A stretch of 64,000 nt of DNA, from the NCBI GenBank assembly GCA_948567375.1, contig OX419757.1, forward strand, positions 50,282,001 through 50,346,000. The letters are read 5' to 3'. The notes beneath the pieces are model-generated. The model did not search any database. It worked only from the letters and a program-made list of their open reading frames with translations, and was not told where the DNA came from. This stretch comes from Lunularia cruciata. Lineage: Eukaryota > Streptophyta > Marchantiopsida > Lunulariales > Lunulariaceae. This document shows, one piece after another, positions 24,481 through 37,882 of this stretch; position 1 is the stretch's first letter, and every line of letters begins with the position of its first letter. Both the position numbers and the translations under genes were made by a program.

Positions 24481-27360
24481 CCCATTCTTTGTATAATCAG
24501 GCACAAAGGTTTTGGTTGAAACGCAAAAGATATGAGAGAGCGATGTCTCGATCCTTCACTCTCGATACATGTCTTTTATTGTCATGGGCGGCAAGAGCTC
24601 ATAGGTTGAACACAAGGCAGGACGGTCGGGTGGATATATGTATGTTTCTTGGGACTTCCTCGTGTGCCAAGAGAATGGACGCAACGGGCTGAACCTCAAG
24701 AATGGGTAACACCAGATTCCACGTTATGGCTGTCAAACAATGGTGGTTCTTCCATCTTTGTCACCACCTCACCTTCATCAATATACTATCATACAAGCAT
24801 TGCTCGGGAATTGCCTTCAAGCTTCAAGGGAAGCTCATTTCATCTTGACAAGGTACATGATCATTTCAATCTCACCTTTCCGACCAACAAAATCACGTAT
24901 CCATTCGTGATACGATAGGGAGAAAGCTTGGGTCGAAAGAACGTCCCTATATTCGGACATGTCGCATCTACGGCTCTTAAGTTATGAACTTGAAAGGCTC
25001 TGCTCAACAAACAACCTTCGTTCGGTACATCAAGATCCGGAGAAAATTTAGTTTGAGATTAGTAGGATATCCGTATAATATCTGTAGGATATCTCGCTTC
25101 TCAAGGCCCGGAAGATCGAATGCATCTTCACCTCCACAAGATTTTGAGCCTTCATTCTCTATTCCTGAGTTTGCCGGCGTGAATCCATTCCCTTAGACAG
25201 AGATCCAGACTCAACGTTTTCTATTTCAACATGATTGGCGAAGTACCGGTAATACAATTTTACTTCAGCGATAAGCACAAAGGGTATATTCGGCGTAGAT
25301 CGTATGAAATGAAAACGTGCCCGTCAAAAAAGTAGATCCGAAAATGCCCATCTGTCTCCTAAATACTAACAGACGATTAGAAGGAGTGCGCTAGAAATTG
25401 ATGAACTCTAATGCTTATAAACTGTGAACTATGTGAGATATGCTCACCCACAAAGACACATGAGATATCGACCGATAGCAGGGCACTCTTCTCTGGAATA
25501 TATTAGTTCCGAGGATTACAGGACCAAACCGTCTGTTAGCTTATCCAGAGAGGAGATTGAACTTTACGACCAAACGAAAGGCGGCGGGGCGGGGAGACGG
25601 GGACATGAGATTGATGCAAATGATACTAGACTTTATGGATTCGGTTGGGAGGTCAAATTCTGTACTCCAGAAAGGGTCGAAGAATACTGGTCTCCATTGG
25701 AAAGTACTAGTGTGCACCAAAATTTGACTCGTTCTAAGGTTGATTTCATGCCCACATATATACACTGACGTGACCCTTTAGTTGGTGGAGAACAAAAGAA
25801 CAGCGTCATTTGAAGGGTAAACTTTTTAAAGATCAGTGATGTAGCGGGTTAAAGACAAGCTTCAGTAGTACAGAGTGAAACATCTGCCCAATTCCACATC
25901 CCCTGCATGCATAACGAGCAATCGTCGCACGCGTAGCAAGAACAAGGATTGCCAGAGCTGCTATGGCGGAGCCATCTGATGTATTCTGGCTGAATTCTCA
26001 GTCCGCTCGGGCGAAAGCTTATGTGACAAAGAGTGTTCCCACTTTTCGACCCCAATCCTTGTGAATTCCAAGATTACAGTAAATGCCCCCATTTGTAACT
26101 GATCTCTCTTTGAGATAAACTTAGTTGTGAACTATCGACGTTCTCTTGCAACAGTAACTCAGCGCCATACTGTATTCAATTCCCTCTTTCTTTCTCTCGA
26201 TGAAAGAACTAGGTTGCGCATGTAGATGTACTGAACACATGGCGTCCCTGCGACCACTGCTCCGAGCCAAAGTACACAGTGCAAACATTGTTGATGGGTG
26301 TGATGTAGCCGTGACGTCTACAAGTGAGATTATACCTTCTAGATCGATTGTAAACATTGTACGAGATCCAAAATTTAAGCCTTAGGCTGCGATCTCATGG
26401 CGCTCAACGGTACTTGTCCGTCCTCTAGAGAATATTGCCGAAAGCCTTGGGTTGCTCGTGCCCAGAAGTAAACATCAGTCTTCTGCAGTCAACATAGTCC
26501 GTTCACGCCCACGAATTAAGCGATCTTCCATTCCTGTCTCCACTATGTCGAAACTAAAATATCTAGTGCGCGGAAGTTCGTCGGAAGGTACGACTCGCCA
26601 TTCTAGGTTTCTGTCAGTAGTGGAATAGTGAGCGCTCGTTCTGAAGATGATCGAGCTCAATCATAGGGAAAAGATAAAGAAACAAAGATCCCTACGGTTT
26701 GTTAACGTTCAATTCCGGTAAAGGAAAAAAACACGGCTGATCTTCTGCCCAGCTGATCCAGCTACAGGGAGATAACCAACTTACTCGAAGACACGTACAG
26801 TGCACGTACGTAAAGAATGAAAGCATCTTATGCTTACTCAATGGCTGCCACCTACAGGTAGTAACAATATTTGAGCCCAAGGATCCGGAAACTTTTGTAG
26901 CGGCGGTAACTCGGGATTGTGTGAAAAGCTGGAGCATATCACCTAAACTTTTGAACACGAATACTACGTGACTGCTTCACATAATATGACAAATACTCCG
27001 AGACCATGTAGAAAGTGTCAGTTGCGAATATTAAAATGCTTGCAGAGAAGGCTTGAAACGGGAGATACAAAATTGTTTGCATTGATAAGGTCGAACTCAT
27101 GTGATGTCCTGCATTGCGCGTCTTAAGCGTCCGATTACAAGAGAATTGCCGAGATTCATCCAAGAGGGTAATTTGTACCAATCGTGATAATTGAGGCCAC
27201 TGCCAATTTCACCCACTCGAGTCCGAAACATCCACTCGACTTCAATTCCTACCTGACTAGCTAAGTTGACTAACGTGGGTATCAAAACTGCGCATCTGTA
27301 TGTACAAAATCCGGCGAGTAGCAGAGCTGACTACAAACGTCATTGGTAGAAAACTAGAAA
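24481..27360. other. Unassigned mid-GC intergenic region
   Basis: GC rises again but I find no gene. The longest plus-strand frame (25424-25768) starts with GTG and has no recognisable domain. Minus-strand frames are short. Part of this region lies downstream of the MYB gene and may include unidentified transcribed sequence. Confidence 0.4.
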
Positions 27361-27634
27361 AGTCCTCTACTGGTGACTACTGATGATGAATGCAGACGAG
27401 AAGGGTGAGTGACATCTGATAAGGTGGCTAGGACCAGACCCACCAATGTAGAAGGAGATCCACTATACAGTATAGACGATTACAGGATCTAGACAGTACT
27501 TGTCTAGGCTACTGCAGGCTACCTACAGTCGGCCATGGATTAGACAACCTCGTCACTCACCCATCATCCACATGGTTTACCACTTGAGGGCTATGCTGGA
27601 TAAGCGTTACTTGCGAGCCCATCATGGAGAGCAC

Positions 27635-29850
27635 TCAACGTATTCCGTCAAGAGACACAGACATCTCTTGCAGGCCAGGAGATATAGGACTGGGGATTTC
27701 AATGCGCTCGTAGAAATCTCCAGCCCCATACTGCAGCGACTGCCCCCAGGGAATGGCAATTTGCAGCTGGTCAAGCCTGTTTGCGGCCTCATCTGGGTTG
27801 GCAATCGGCTTGATGTCGATCTCCTCAGAAGTCTTCTCTGGGATGTCTGTACACGCATTGCGCATCATGTTACTCCACTTAACTGACACCAGTGGAATCT
27901 CAGGGTCAGATTCAATTGGGAAACCCATTGAATTCGTGGATTCGATCCTTGTTGCGAATTTGTTATCAGCATGTGCTGTGATCTCTGTCGAGTGGCATTG
28001 CTCACTCTCACACATTTCGGAGTATTTACCCCAATTGGCCAGAGCGTTGTGCTCAATGAAAGCAATCGAATTGTTTCCCGTACTCTCTGTGGATCCGGTC
28101 ATTGACGATGCACAGCCGTTTACATTGGAGTAATTGCCGTCGGCAAACTCCTTGTACGATGCATCGTTCTCCATGTTCGCTGCATTCTGCGTCTTGTTAT
28201 CATTATCGTTTGTTAGTAACCCAACCGATGGAAACTGACCATGGACGTCGTCAACATTGGTCACCAGAAGAGAGTCAGGGAATGTTGGACCCATGGTGTT
28301 GTACGTTGCTCCCATCCCTACGAATCCCAGGTCTTTCGAGAGAGCGCTGATAGGCAAGTCTGAATTCACTGCGTTCGCCATCGAGGAGTTTGAACCCCAA
28401 TACACAGGGTTGTAAGCAGACGGGAAGACAGTCATAGGTGGAGCCTCACCACTTTCAGCTCCGTTTCCGTACTCAAAGAATTCAGATCTTGCTCGGGAAT
28501 TCGCCGTAGGGTACATGGTCTGCAGACCACTGTCCAGAGTGCCATATTGAGCGGCTTCGGGCATCACAACGTTCTCGATCCGGTGTTCATGCTCCTGCTG
28601 GTGCAGCATGGGGTGGACGAAAGGCTGCAAAGGCATTGGCGGGGTGAAATTCAGATGCGGAACGTTCATAATCCCATCACCGCCGACGGAAAAGATAACA
28701 GGAATCGCGTTGTGCCTCCAGTCACTCGGTGAAGTGGTGGCCTCCGTTGTCAAGCTGGAAAGCTCTCCAGATGCCTGACTCTCGATGCCAAAGGGCGTCT
28801 GGAAGGACCCGGATTGACCCTGGAAGTTCATGTTACCAAGCTCTCTTTGCTGGAAGCGTTGCTGGCTGTGGTTGTTCGGATCAATTCCCTGCAGCCTCAG
28901 TTTCTTCTTGATGCACGAGTTCCAGAAGTTCTTGATCTCGTTATCAGTACGTCCGGGTAAATGAGTGGCAATTTGAGACCACCTGTATACAAAGGCAATG
29001 AGTTTAGCTCAAATCTCTAGAAAATAACTAGCTGCAACAAAAGTCAACCTGCAACCGCAATTGCAGGTTAGAATTAGCAAGAAACGCGTAATAGACATGG
29101 AAATCAGATCTAACTAATTAAGATCATGATGAGCAAAACGTTGAAACTTTGGACTTCTTACTTTTCGAACCGTGGGAAATTCTCCGCGCCGCACTTAACG
29201 TTCTTATATATTTCCGTATAACTGATCATATCCAGTCGCTAAAGTGGCAAAACTATGCCATATTTCCAATACTTGTATCGATGAAGAAGAAACACGTGAG
29301 ACTCTTCTCCTCGGCAAGGTAAAGGAATTGTCCCTACCTGTTGCCAAGCATCTGGTGGAGGTCAATGATGGTTTTCTCCTCTGCTGCCGAGAACACCCCC
29401 CTCTTCAAGTCTGGTCGCAGGTAGTTAATCCAGCGCAACCTGCAGCTCTTCCCGCAGCGCTGCAATCCTGTACATTAAAACAAAGCAGGACGATCAGTAA
29501 TTCGAAGATGAGTCACAATGGGAAGCCAGCCTAAAAGAGAAATATCTAGCAGCCTAAGATGCACACGAAGTAAAGGTTTTAGGGCAGAAAGTTGGGTTCC
29601 TTATGTATCCTGTTTATAGCACTGTTTACAATTAAATCATAATGCACGACGTCGACAATTCTCGTGCTAATGCACTTCTGTGAGCTACGGAAGGAGGTAT
29701 ATGAAACAGGCTCGGACCAGCATGCCGTGGAACAGCGCTCCAGCAGCCGTGTCCATGCTGCTGAATATAGCGAATCAACTTCTCATCTTCTTCAGGTGAC
29801 CACAGTCCCTTCTTGAGCTTCTGTTTGTGACAGCAAGCGTGGCGGCCCAT
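27635..29850 (-). CDS. R2R3-MYB transcription factor (3 exons)
   Basis: This encodes a nuclear DNA-binding regulator of 536 residues. Exons run 29718-29850 (133 nt), 29338-29467 (130 nt) and 27635-28982 (1348 nt). The introns are 250 and 355 nt, GT-AG, in phases 1 and 2, the classic plant R2R3-MYB arrangement. R2 has Trp at 17, 37 and 57; R3 has Phe70, Trp89 and Trp108. The recognition helices are clear ([20 protein letters not shown] and [15 protein letters not shown]). The N-terminus [20 protein letters not shown] and the [12 protein letters not shown] extension resemble the MYB61/50/86 and MYB46/83 group, so a cell-wall or development role is possible but only by analogy. I do not see the bHLH-interaction signature in R3. 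The roughly 400-residue C-terminus is acidic and rich in Ser and Asn, suggesting an activation domain. The start has a strong context (AAAAAATGG). No truncation is evident. Confidence 0.96.
28983..29337 (-). other. MYB intron 2 (355 bp)
   Basis: The donor GTAGGGAC follows GGCAACAG and the acceptor is GTATACAG. It splits the Arg88 codon in phase 2 just before Trp89, the conserved second intron position of R2R3-MYB genes. Confidence 0.93.
29468..29717 (-). other. MYB intron 1 (250 bp)
   Basis: The donor GTCCGAGCC follows GCATGCTG and the acceptor is TTTTAATGTACAG. It interrupts the Gly45 codon in phase 1, exactly where most plant R2R3-MYB genes have their first intron. Confidence 0.93.
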
Positions 29851-29900
29851 TTTTTGCGATTGGCAAAATATGAGAAATTGGTAGGTAAGGAAAAGGTCAT
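29775..29900 (-). CDS. Upstream ORF overlapping the MYB start
   Basis: An ATG at 29900, 50 nt upstream of the MYB start, opens a 41-codon frame that stops at 29775, overlapping the MYB reading frame out of phase. Its start context is weak (CGAATGA), while the MYB ATG has a strong one. If the leader includes it, it could lower MYB translation, with initiation at the main start by leaky scanning. The peptide resembles nothing I know, and the feature depends on an unmapped transcription start. Confidence 0.4.
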   Translation of the reverse strand: MTFSLPTNFSYFANRKKWAATLAVTNRSSRRDCGHLKKMRS

Positions 29901-30600
29901 TCGCGAAGTGCTACGCACTTGTTCTTGTCGTTGACAACAAAGTGGTTCTCTGATCTGATTGCCTATGAAGCGGATGCAGCAGCACCCTTGACCTCCGGAG
30001 GAATCTTCCGTAGTTAGTGTCGCTTTGTCTACTCTTCTTCTCAAGCGCGTGTAAAACCTTCAAGATAAGAGTGGACTAAAATTCAGACGCAATACTCTTC
30101 ACCTTCCCCACGAACACGAATCTTCAGCAAAACCGGTTCTCACCGAGAGTAGTACTAGTACTACCCACGGTTCTGTAGAAGGGGTTTCACACGAAATGGG
30201 TGCTGAAGACGCTGAAGTCTAGTACCTGCCAGACTTAACGTGTATTGCAGCCGAACGTGAAAGCTGGGCAAACGAGATCGAGATAGGACCGAGAGGCCGA
30301 GGGTGAATACAGACGTTGAGCTTTGAATCGCAAACAATTGAAAGACGAAATGAGCTCAAGCTCCTCAAATCTCGGATTCTCTACACGATTTAATGACTTA
30401 AACAAGAAGAGGGCACAAGAGAGCCGGGAACGAACGATGAACGGAACGGAGAAAGGAAATACCTGAAGCTGCGCTGAGCCTCAAATAGCGGGAGCCCCAG
30501 GGGAGGGGACCGAGGGACGGACAATGCAAAGGGTGTGAGAACTTTGACGGCAAAATAGTAACCTGGGCGACAGGTGGACGGGGAGGGAAAGCACATGCTT
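29851..30600 (-). promoter_or_regulatory. Probable MYB leader and promoter region
   Basis: Read on the minus strand, 30390-30470 is pyrimidine-rich (TTTCCTTTCTCC, GTTCGTTCCC, GGCTCTCTTG), as is common around plant transcription starts and leaders. A weak TATA-like string (GCTATTTGAG) lies just upstream at 30481-30489. A GC-richer patch (CTCCCCTGGGGCTCCCGC) precedes it. The placement would give a leader of about 550 nt. All of this is inferred from composition. Confidence 0.3.
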
Positions 30601-32407
30601 CATGCTCTTATTCTCGCATTCATCCATCCAAGTACCATTTCAATGATATACAGATTCATGTGGCACTTTGTCACAGGTTGACTTGGGCCACTGTAACCGA
30701 GAATGACGTTTCCCATGTCCAGCCTGACGAGATGCGAACCCCCGGCTTCTGTCGCCATGGCCATCCCTTTCCATTCTATGCTGGCAAAGATGCCGATAAT
30801 ATGCGGCAGTTTCTCGGCTATACAGTACCATGCACATTCCAAAGGATGTATAAGGAATGAGGATGTGTATGCGTTGTATTTCTGTGAGCTTTTTCCGCAC
30901 CACTATGCATATGCCGTGGATGGCATATATGTCTATAAGGTGCATCATGGATGTACATGCGTAGTATGATGGATGGGCTCCGTGCAGCGTTACAAGGTCC
31001 CGTTCGGAAGTTATGAAATAACAAGTCTAACTGAACAAAGGCTCATTGCAGGAACCACTTACGGAACTGCGATGGGGCTGCTGCGCTGTTTGAAATTGAC
31101 CGTAGTCATCCGTTCGTACGCAGTAGTACAATCTTCGCCTTTGTTTTTCTGTTTGCCCCACGCGGTTTCTACCACGTTCTTCCTCCTACCAACTACGTCC
31201 TCCCAAAATTTCCCACACCATTCATCATGACCTCAATACGATCCTCACATCATTTCTCTCCTGCGGCTTTGCTTCCTTTCCTAATTCAACATGGTGTACT
31301 ATCGTGTATGTTTGCATGTTATAGATGATGGAAAGTTGGGATCTTAGAATGTAATTCAGCATCCGCGCTCAAATATGCATCACGTGAACAGTATGTCATT
31401 CACGCCTGGATGTACTTATCATTGAGGTCAATTCATAATCATTCAGGTGATGTAGACTTAGTCACGATTGATCTTGATACCCTCAGTCTGAGAGTGATCT
31501 CTTAAGTGGTAGCGTGTGTCATCTAGCATGAAAGGCAAGATTATGTCAACTCTCTCCAAAATTACAGCATACCATGCATTCCTCTTATTCTAATTGTTAG
31601 ACAATATGCATGCGCTACAGGTGAATGAATCAGTTGATACCATGTTCTATACAATCCTTATCTTCATTTACCAGAAATTTAGGGCCTTAGTGAACCCAAC
31701 TTTTAAAGTGACCGACTTGTGTTGGGCAAAATTTGGATTACAAGATAGGTGTCCTTGTAGTTATATCTAAAGGCATTTTCATTCTTACAGGTAATCTTGT
31801 CATTCTTAAGGATTTTGATTTGTGCTGCATCCCCAGACCTTATTTAGAAGAGAACTGGCAGAGATCAATAATTATAAGTTCACTTCATAAAAACCTCACT
31901 GGAACTTTTTGGCTTCAGATGTACTTTACAAATATGTGTACTTTGTAGATAATCTTTTGTGCTGATATTTCTGAAAGCTCTATTTGCTTAAAGATTGTTA
32001 TTTTCAAGATTCTTCTATAGCGTACTTTTCCTCTTTGAAAAATATATTTGGTACATATCTACCAAATAGACTAGACTAATAAAACATACATTTATATGAT
32101 TTTCAAATATTTCAAATTATGCTGATTTTTTTTCAAAAATTTGACCTCGACATATTATTCTTTATGATTTGAGTAATTCACTCGTGCCTGACAAAATGAC
32201 AGTTTTGATGCAGTTTGGAAATCTTGGTAAACATTGTACTTCTATAAGACGCAATTGAATTTAAATGTTAGTTAAAGCTGGACATTACCCGTATCCTACC
32301 TGACCGTATACGCCATGGGCATCCAAGGTGATTTAATCATAAACATTTCAGGTACAACATGATACGTATGCTAAATTATTGTTAGCTCTGATATTTTCAC
32401 GGTTATG

Positions 32408-32447
32408 TTTTATATCATTCATAATATATATAATGAATGATATAAAA
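32408..32447. repeat. Perfect 15-bp palindrome
   Basis: TTTTATATCATTCAT (32408-32422) is perfectly inverted at 32433-32447 around a 10-nt AT spacer. The arms are AT-rich, so this could arise by chance in such DNA, but a perfect 15-bp arm is notable. Confidence 0.7.
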
Positions 32448-33075
32448 AATCAGCATACTATTTCATTTAGTTCTCTAAATTTGTCACAGAAAAAACAAAA
32501 AATATTGAAGTCACCTTTATTACTCCTATGCATTTATAAGAAAAAACTTTAAGAGTACTGAAACTATCTAATCTCCTGAACATGACTATATAATTCTTAA
32601 CACAGAATTATTGTAGAAAAAGTTTAAGCTCAAGCTTAAAATTTAATCGAGTAGAACTTGATACCAAAATAAACAAAGTGTATATCAGCACATTTGATTT
32701 ATAAACTTCATTTTCATCCTGAAGACTATAATGATATTTAATACAACCAGTATCTATATAATAAAACTCCGACCAAAAATTTCCTCGACTATATGCTCCT
32801 TCAAGTCGATAATAAGACAAGGATTTCTCAATCCACTAATTGAGTTTACTCTTACCCTATGCAAACCAAAACTCGTTACGTGCATTTCATCCGGGCTCGA
32901 ATTGTTGAAGAGTTTCTATTCATTTTGAATATGGTCACGTCGGAATGCATGAACCTCTCTATCTAGCTGGGAAGACGGGGACACCACTGGTCGAAAGAGT
33001 CAAGAGGTGGTGGTCAGGTAAAGACCATTTGTACTCTTATATCATCTGAACACTCACCACCCACCAACATTTGCT

Positions 33076-33175
33076 ACCGCGGTAGATATGTGTACAGTAC
33101 AGACGGTCGTGTATTCCTTTTTGACCAGATTACCTAAAAGGCTGACTGGCTGAAGAAGAAAGTGTTGTCCAGTCC
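33076..33175 (+). repeat. Dispersed repeat, copy A
   Basis: This segment matches 37997-38080 with gaps. Shared strings in order are ACCRCGGTA, TGTACAGT, AGACGGTC, GACCAGA, AAGGCT, TGAAGAA and GTTGTCC. Identity is moderate, so the copies are old. The family is unknown. Confidence 0.55.
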
Positions 33176-33344
33176 AATACTTGTTCATAACGAGGTCCGT
33201 CTTCTTGCTCAAATGGCAACTACGGTTAGAAATGGTTGAAGCAAGAACTCACTCACTCTAAATTGCTCAGCAACCCACAGTTAACTGTGTAAGGTCAAAC
33301 TGCGTAGCGAGACTGTATGCAATGCGGCTGAAGAACGGGGATTA

Positions 33345-33366
33345 TTGTTGTTGTTGTTGTTGTTGT
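33345..33366 (+). repeat. TTG microsatellite
   Basis: Seven uninterrupted TTG units and one extra T lie here. It has no coding context. Confidence 0.95.
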
Positions 33367-35580
33367 ACCGTGCCATTAAGAGAACATGAATTTACTAGGC
33401 AGATTACATGAATTTGGGTAAAGTCTATGGATTCACGTCAGTACAGCGTATTTTACAATGTCTATCTCCTTTAAATGTATACATTTTGCTCTACTTCCTA
33501 TGATAAAAGGAGAAGGTTTTTTGTAATTTCTCTGCTAGTGAAAAGCTTTGCATTACTTTTTTTTTTTCTTTTTTTTTTAGTTTCAGAATTTGCACTTCCT
33601 TACGCTCTTTTCTCTTCTCAACCTTGGTCGGCACGAAGATCCCACCCCTCCAGACTTTCATGCTAATTTGGAATGGATGGATTGAATTAGGATGCTACAT
33701 TCAAAGAGCGGGCTGAAATGCATCGTAGTTTCACATTTCCAGATACTGAAGGAGATATTGGTTACCATACTCCAAAACGGGGGCTTTATAGTTTCTCACA
33801 GACTTCAATTATGCTTTAATTTGTGTGTTGGTGGTAAATTATTGTTGGGGTTGCTATGGAAGGAAGGCAGTTTAAGAGTTCTGCTCTAATCTTAGCATTC
33901 TCGAATTAGTGCTTTTTCTCCTTTCTGCATAGCTTGAGTGCTGTCTTTTCAAGGGTATTTCTGCACGTCCAAACAATAAGATCTCAAGTATCCTCGATCA
34001 AATAAACTCGAGGTGACAAAATACAGAGATGTGATGTGACCGCCGCAGCTTTTAGAAATTGCAGCGGAACTGAGCAGAATGGCTTTTATGCGTATATTCC
34101 CGTACCATTTGTCAAGTTATCGATACCACTGTAGATGTCCTGCTGCTAACGATGATTTAGATGATCATTAAGTTGCGTTTGTATATTTTACTTCTATATG
34201 CTCATAGATCTTGATGGCCATTATCATGGTTAATGCGGCTGGGCTATGTTTCCGGGCAAACACATACACTGGGATATGTACGCTGAAGATGAAATAACAC
34301 AGCATCCTACATATACTCCATGAGAGATGATGCTGTATTGTCCGTAGCATGCGTATAGGAACAAAATTTCAAAAACGGGGATGGTCATGGCTCCCTGTCT
34401 GTTTGTGCCCATCAGATGTGACTTTCCGTAACGGAGGACTCCGTTCGAGAAACGGCGGCCGAGGATGTTAGTTTCTGTACCTCAGGGAGAAAAACGATTT
34501 TAGGTAAATCAGTTTCTTGAAAGCCTCGGCTTTTTGCCCTTTTGTTTTTCTTTGGGTCTGACAGGGGCCCCAGGGGTTGCATTACCATCGTAGATGTGAA
34601 CCAGATTGTGGTTCGTACTGTACTGCAGCACCTGGGGTTCTGCGTTTCTCTAGATACTCTATACAGTACGAAGAGTTGACATTCACCCAGCCCCTTGCAA
34701 GGAATGGTAAGCTTATAAGCACAATCCTAATGACGCCGACGACGGAGATTCTATCGTTCGTAGCGAATCTCCTTGTGTATGCCAGAGTTGACATTTGTAT
34801 CTATAAAGCCTTTCCGAAAGAGCTCTAACCAATCCCTCACGTTAAATTGGTACCTGTCGCTAAAAAGCATCTAAGATACCATCTCCCATAGATACTTCTC
34901 TGTGATACGGTTGGTTGTGTGGAATTGCTAATGAGATACGGTCCTTTCGCAGTCTGAATATGAATAGACAAATTCATCTTCGCGCTAAAATGTGTAGAAG
35001 AAGCGTTAAGCTTGTCGGGTGTTGGTTATTAGCACAATCCGATCACGATTTCGCAGAACGTTATCCGTTTCCTTCAGTGATGTGAGGTTTGGTTACTGCG
35101 TGTGGATGGATGACAACATCGGAGCTACAGCACTTGGAAGATCGCTACTGGTGCATGGGAGTTTGTCATTCCACGTGATGTAGTTTTGAGAAAGACCGCC
35201 AAAGTTGAGTGCGAGCGAACTACGAAGAATTATAAGGTTTTTGACTTGAGATTAAGCTGTACTGTAAGCCAATTCGTTTCATTCTACAGTATTACTGAAG
35301 TGTTCGTCCTCTTTCAGTACGGGCTTTGACTCTGTACAACACTATGAATATATTTCTGGCGACCGGGTATATTCAACCTGGCTAAGAGAATATACGCTAG
35401 ATCTTAGCAAAGGGCAACGGTGTTCCCCTCGAAAATACCCTATGAATTGACTCCTCAACAATTGGTAAGTGATCGAAATTTACTCTCTTTTATGCTACCT
35501 GTATAACCCTCTTTATCAACAATACACCTGTTATTACATCGTACATATGGCATGGCTGGAATGCCTGTTTTGGATTTCTG

Positions 35581-37800
35581 AAGAGGTTCTATAAAATTAA
35601 TTCAAAATAAAATTATTTCTTGGTCTCCTTTTAATCTTGTTGACTCCATTTCATTTATCATGAATGTAATGTGTAAAAATCATGATGGGACGCCAGGCAT
35701 ACACTTTATCAATACAGGTGAAGCTGACCTAACGTGCAGCTTCAAATAATGAAATCTTTGGTCCCCCGTGAATCAATAAGAGATTATCATCATCCCTTAA
35801 CTAGTTGTAGATAGTACTCCCAAGAGTTTATGCACCAAAACTAGTCAACTAGCTCATCAAAGAATGTAAATTAGCTTCTAGATCTGTAAATCCGGTCAGC
35901 TATTTATTTCGTTTAGGACCTAGTAACCTCGAATTTTTTATTTTTTTTCTGTGTTCAATCTCCTTCAGTACAATGTAAAATTCAAATTGCAGGCTGTTTA
36001 TTACTTCACCTTTCAAACAGACCATAGAGTACAATCCACTATTTTTAACAATAAGTCTGTAAATGTAGCGCACCAATCATTGAATTCTAAGTTAATTATA
36101 ATCAGGAGAAACTAGATCTATTTGTGGACGTGAATCGTTAATCTACCAGAAATTTTTCATGTGTGTTATGTACGTTGTGATCTTTAATACCATTTGAAAC
36201 AAAATAATAATATATTTTGGTCATGATGTAAATGATATTATGCCAAAAATGTACCTTTTACAAGTTAATAACTTTGCAGATTATACATATGAAATCATAA
36301 TCAATGAGAACGTACATAAATACAGTCCATCCTATAAATTACGTCAAGCTTGCTATATGATCCTAAAAGATCTAATGGACCCTGCTGTTTGATCACAAGA
36401 GTATTCTCGCTCAAAAATCTTCTTACTCCCACCGTGCAGACATCTTGTGTTTACTTTTTGGTTTCAATCGCTATTCGCCCCTAGTACGATACTTTTACTG
36501 AGCTCAACTATATATCTATAGAGCTATCGTTCCCCTCTTATCTTTTTACCACATATATTGATAATCTATTTCTTGCTCTAAGACTATCCTCTTGACGCGT
36601 ATCTTATAATCATGAAATCCCACCTTTAACTTCATGATTGTTCTTATTATGAAAAAAATTTATTTTTCATTTATTTATTTATATATTTCTGTTTGATGCA
36701 GTAATTTCATTTTCCATAAAATTTTAAGTAGATCCTGCTAAAATTGTGTGTAATATAAATTTATCGCTAAGTTTATATAACATTGGTAGAATCTTTTAAT
36801 TCATTCTGATATTTCTAGAACCAAATTATCTTTTATTTTAAAATATATACAAAGGAAGTATACTTTTGGTGGTATACTATTTTATCATAAGTTACATAAA
36901 ATCATCTAATTAATAGTCTGACATTCGGATCATAAAACTACATGGAAGAATAGTGTGTGACTTAAATCGACTGAGACCTATATTATGAAGATCTCACGAA
37001 TAAATTGATTCAGGAAAATATGGAACTTTTATGCCAGTAAAAATAATATGGACTTGTTCTTTGTATCATGAACATTGAACTAAATTAAGAGAAAAGATGA
37101 CAAATATATTGTTGGGATGTTTGCAGTAGCTTTTGCATTCATTTGCTGAGTATTATAAACTTAATATTAGCATGATCAGTGTCTAATTATGTTTTACGTC
37201 ACTGCAGACCTATATTAGTCTTTAAGATTGATTGAGTATAGAAATTAGTATCTCCTACCATATAGTGGAAAAACTAAAGCTCAACATCTCACTGCACTTC
37301 TAAATTATGTGTGGCAATCTTCAAAGTTGAAACATATTTAGCGAGTTACTTCGATAAAGAGAAATTTAATATCTTTTGAATTAATCAATGATATGAATAT
37401 ATGAAGTAACTTTGAAGTTTAAGAATAAAATTTCAGTACACTATTTATCAATTATTGCAGCGAATTTACCTCTTGAATGTTACATATCATATACAAGATA
37501 CTAAGACAGTGGATCGATATAATATTAAGTGTTATGCATATATGCACAGTAAAAATATTGTTACATTGATCACGATGTCATGTCTGCATTTGTTCATTTT
37601 TCTACCAAATTGGATGTATAGTCATTCTAATTTACTGAAAGAAGGGATTACGTATCTGATATGTTCAACCTGACCATACATCACATACATACAAAGTTGC
37701 GTAGATCAATTGATGTTAGAATATACCAAACGTATACACATCTGATTCAACGAAATAACATCTCTTTAACTCAACCCTGAGTTAATATCATTCTGTTATA
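35581..37800. other. AT-rich intergenic tract
   Basis: The tract is AT-rich with stops in every frame. I see no gene, RNA or element end. Confidence 0.5.
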
Positions 37801-37882
37801 CAGTATATTTCAATAAGAAACTCAACGCAAGTTCCGCAAATGCGCCATATCCGCAGAATGAGGACGGGAATGGGCCTTACTT

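Larger units (their letters stand above)
30601..35580. other. Intergenic region upstream of MYB
   Basis: No gene is supported. The first 700 bp may include distal MYB promoter. Items noted separately are a perfect palindrome at 32408-32447, a trinucleotide microsatellite at 33345-33366 and the left copy of a dispersed repeat at about 33076-33175. A T-rich run with one C break lies near 33558-33580. Confidence 0.4.

Noticed and set aside
25424-25768. 114-codon plus-strand open frame
   Set aside because: It has a GTG start, no recognisable motif and no in-phase splice partners. Frames of this length are expected by chance in 64 kb.
27753-28911. Plus-strand frames opposite the MYB C-terminal exon
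   Set aside because: They are antisense shadows of the MYB third exon, whose frame and splice sites are well supported.
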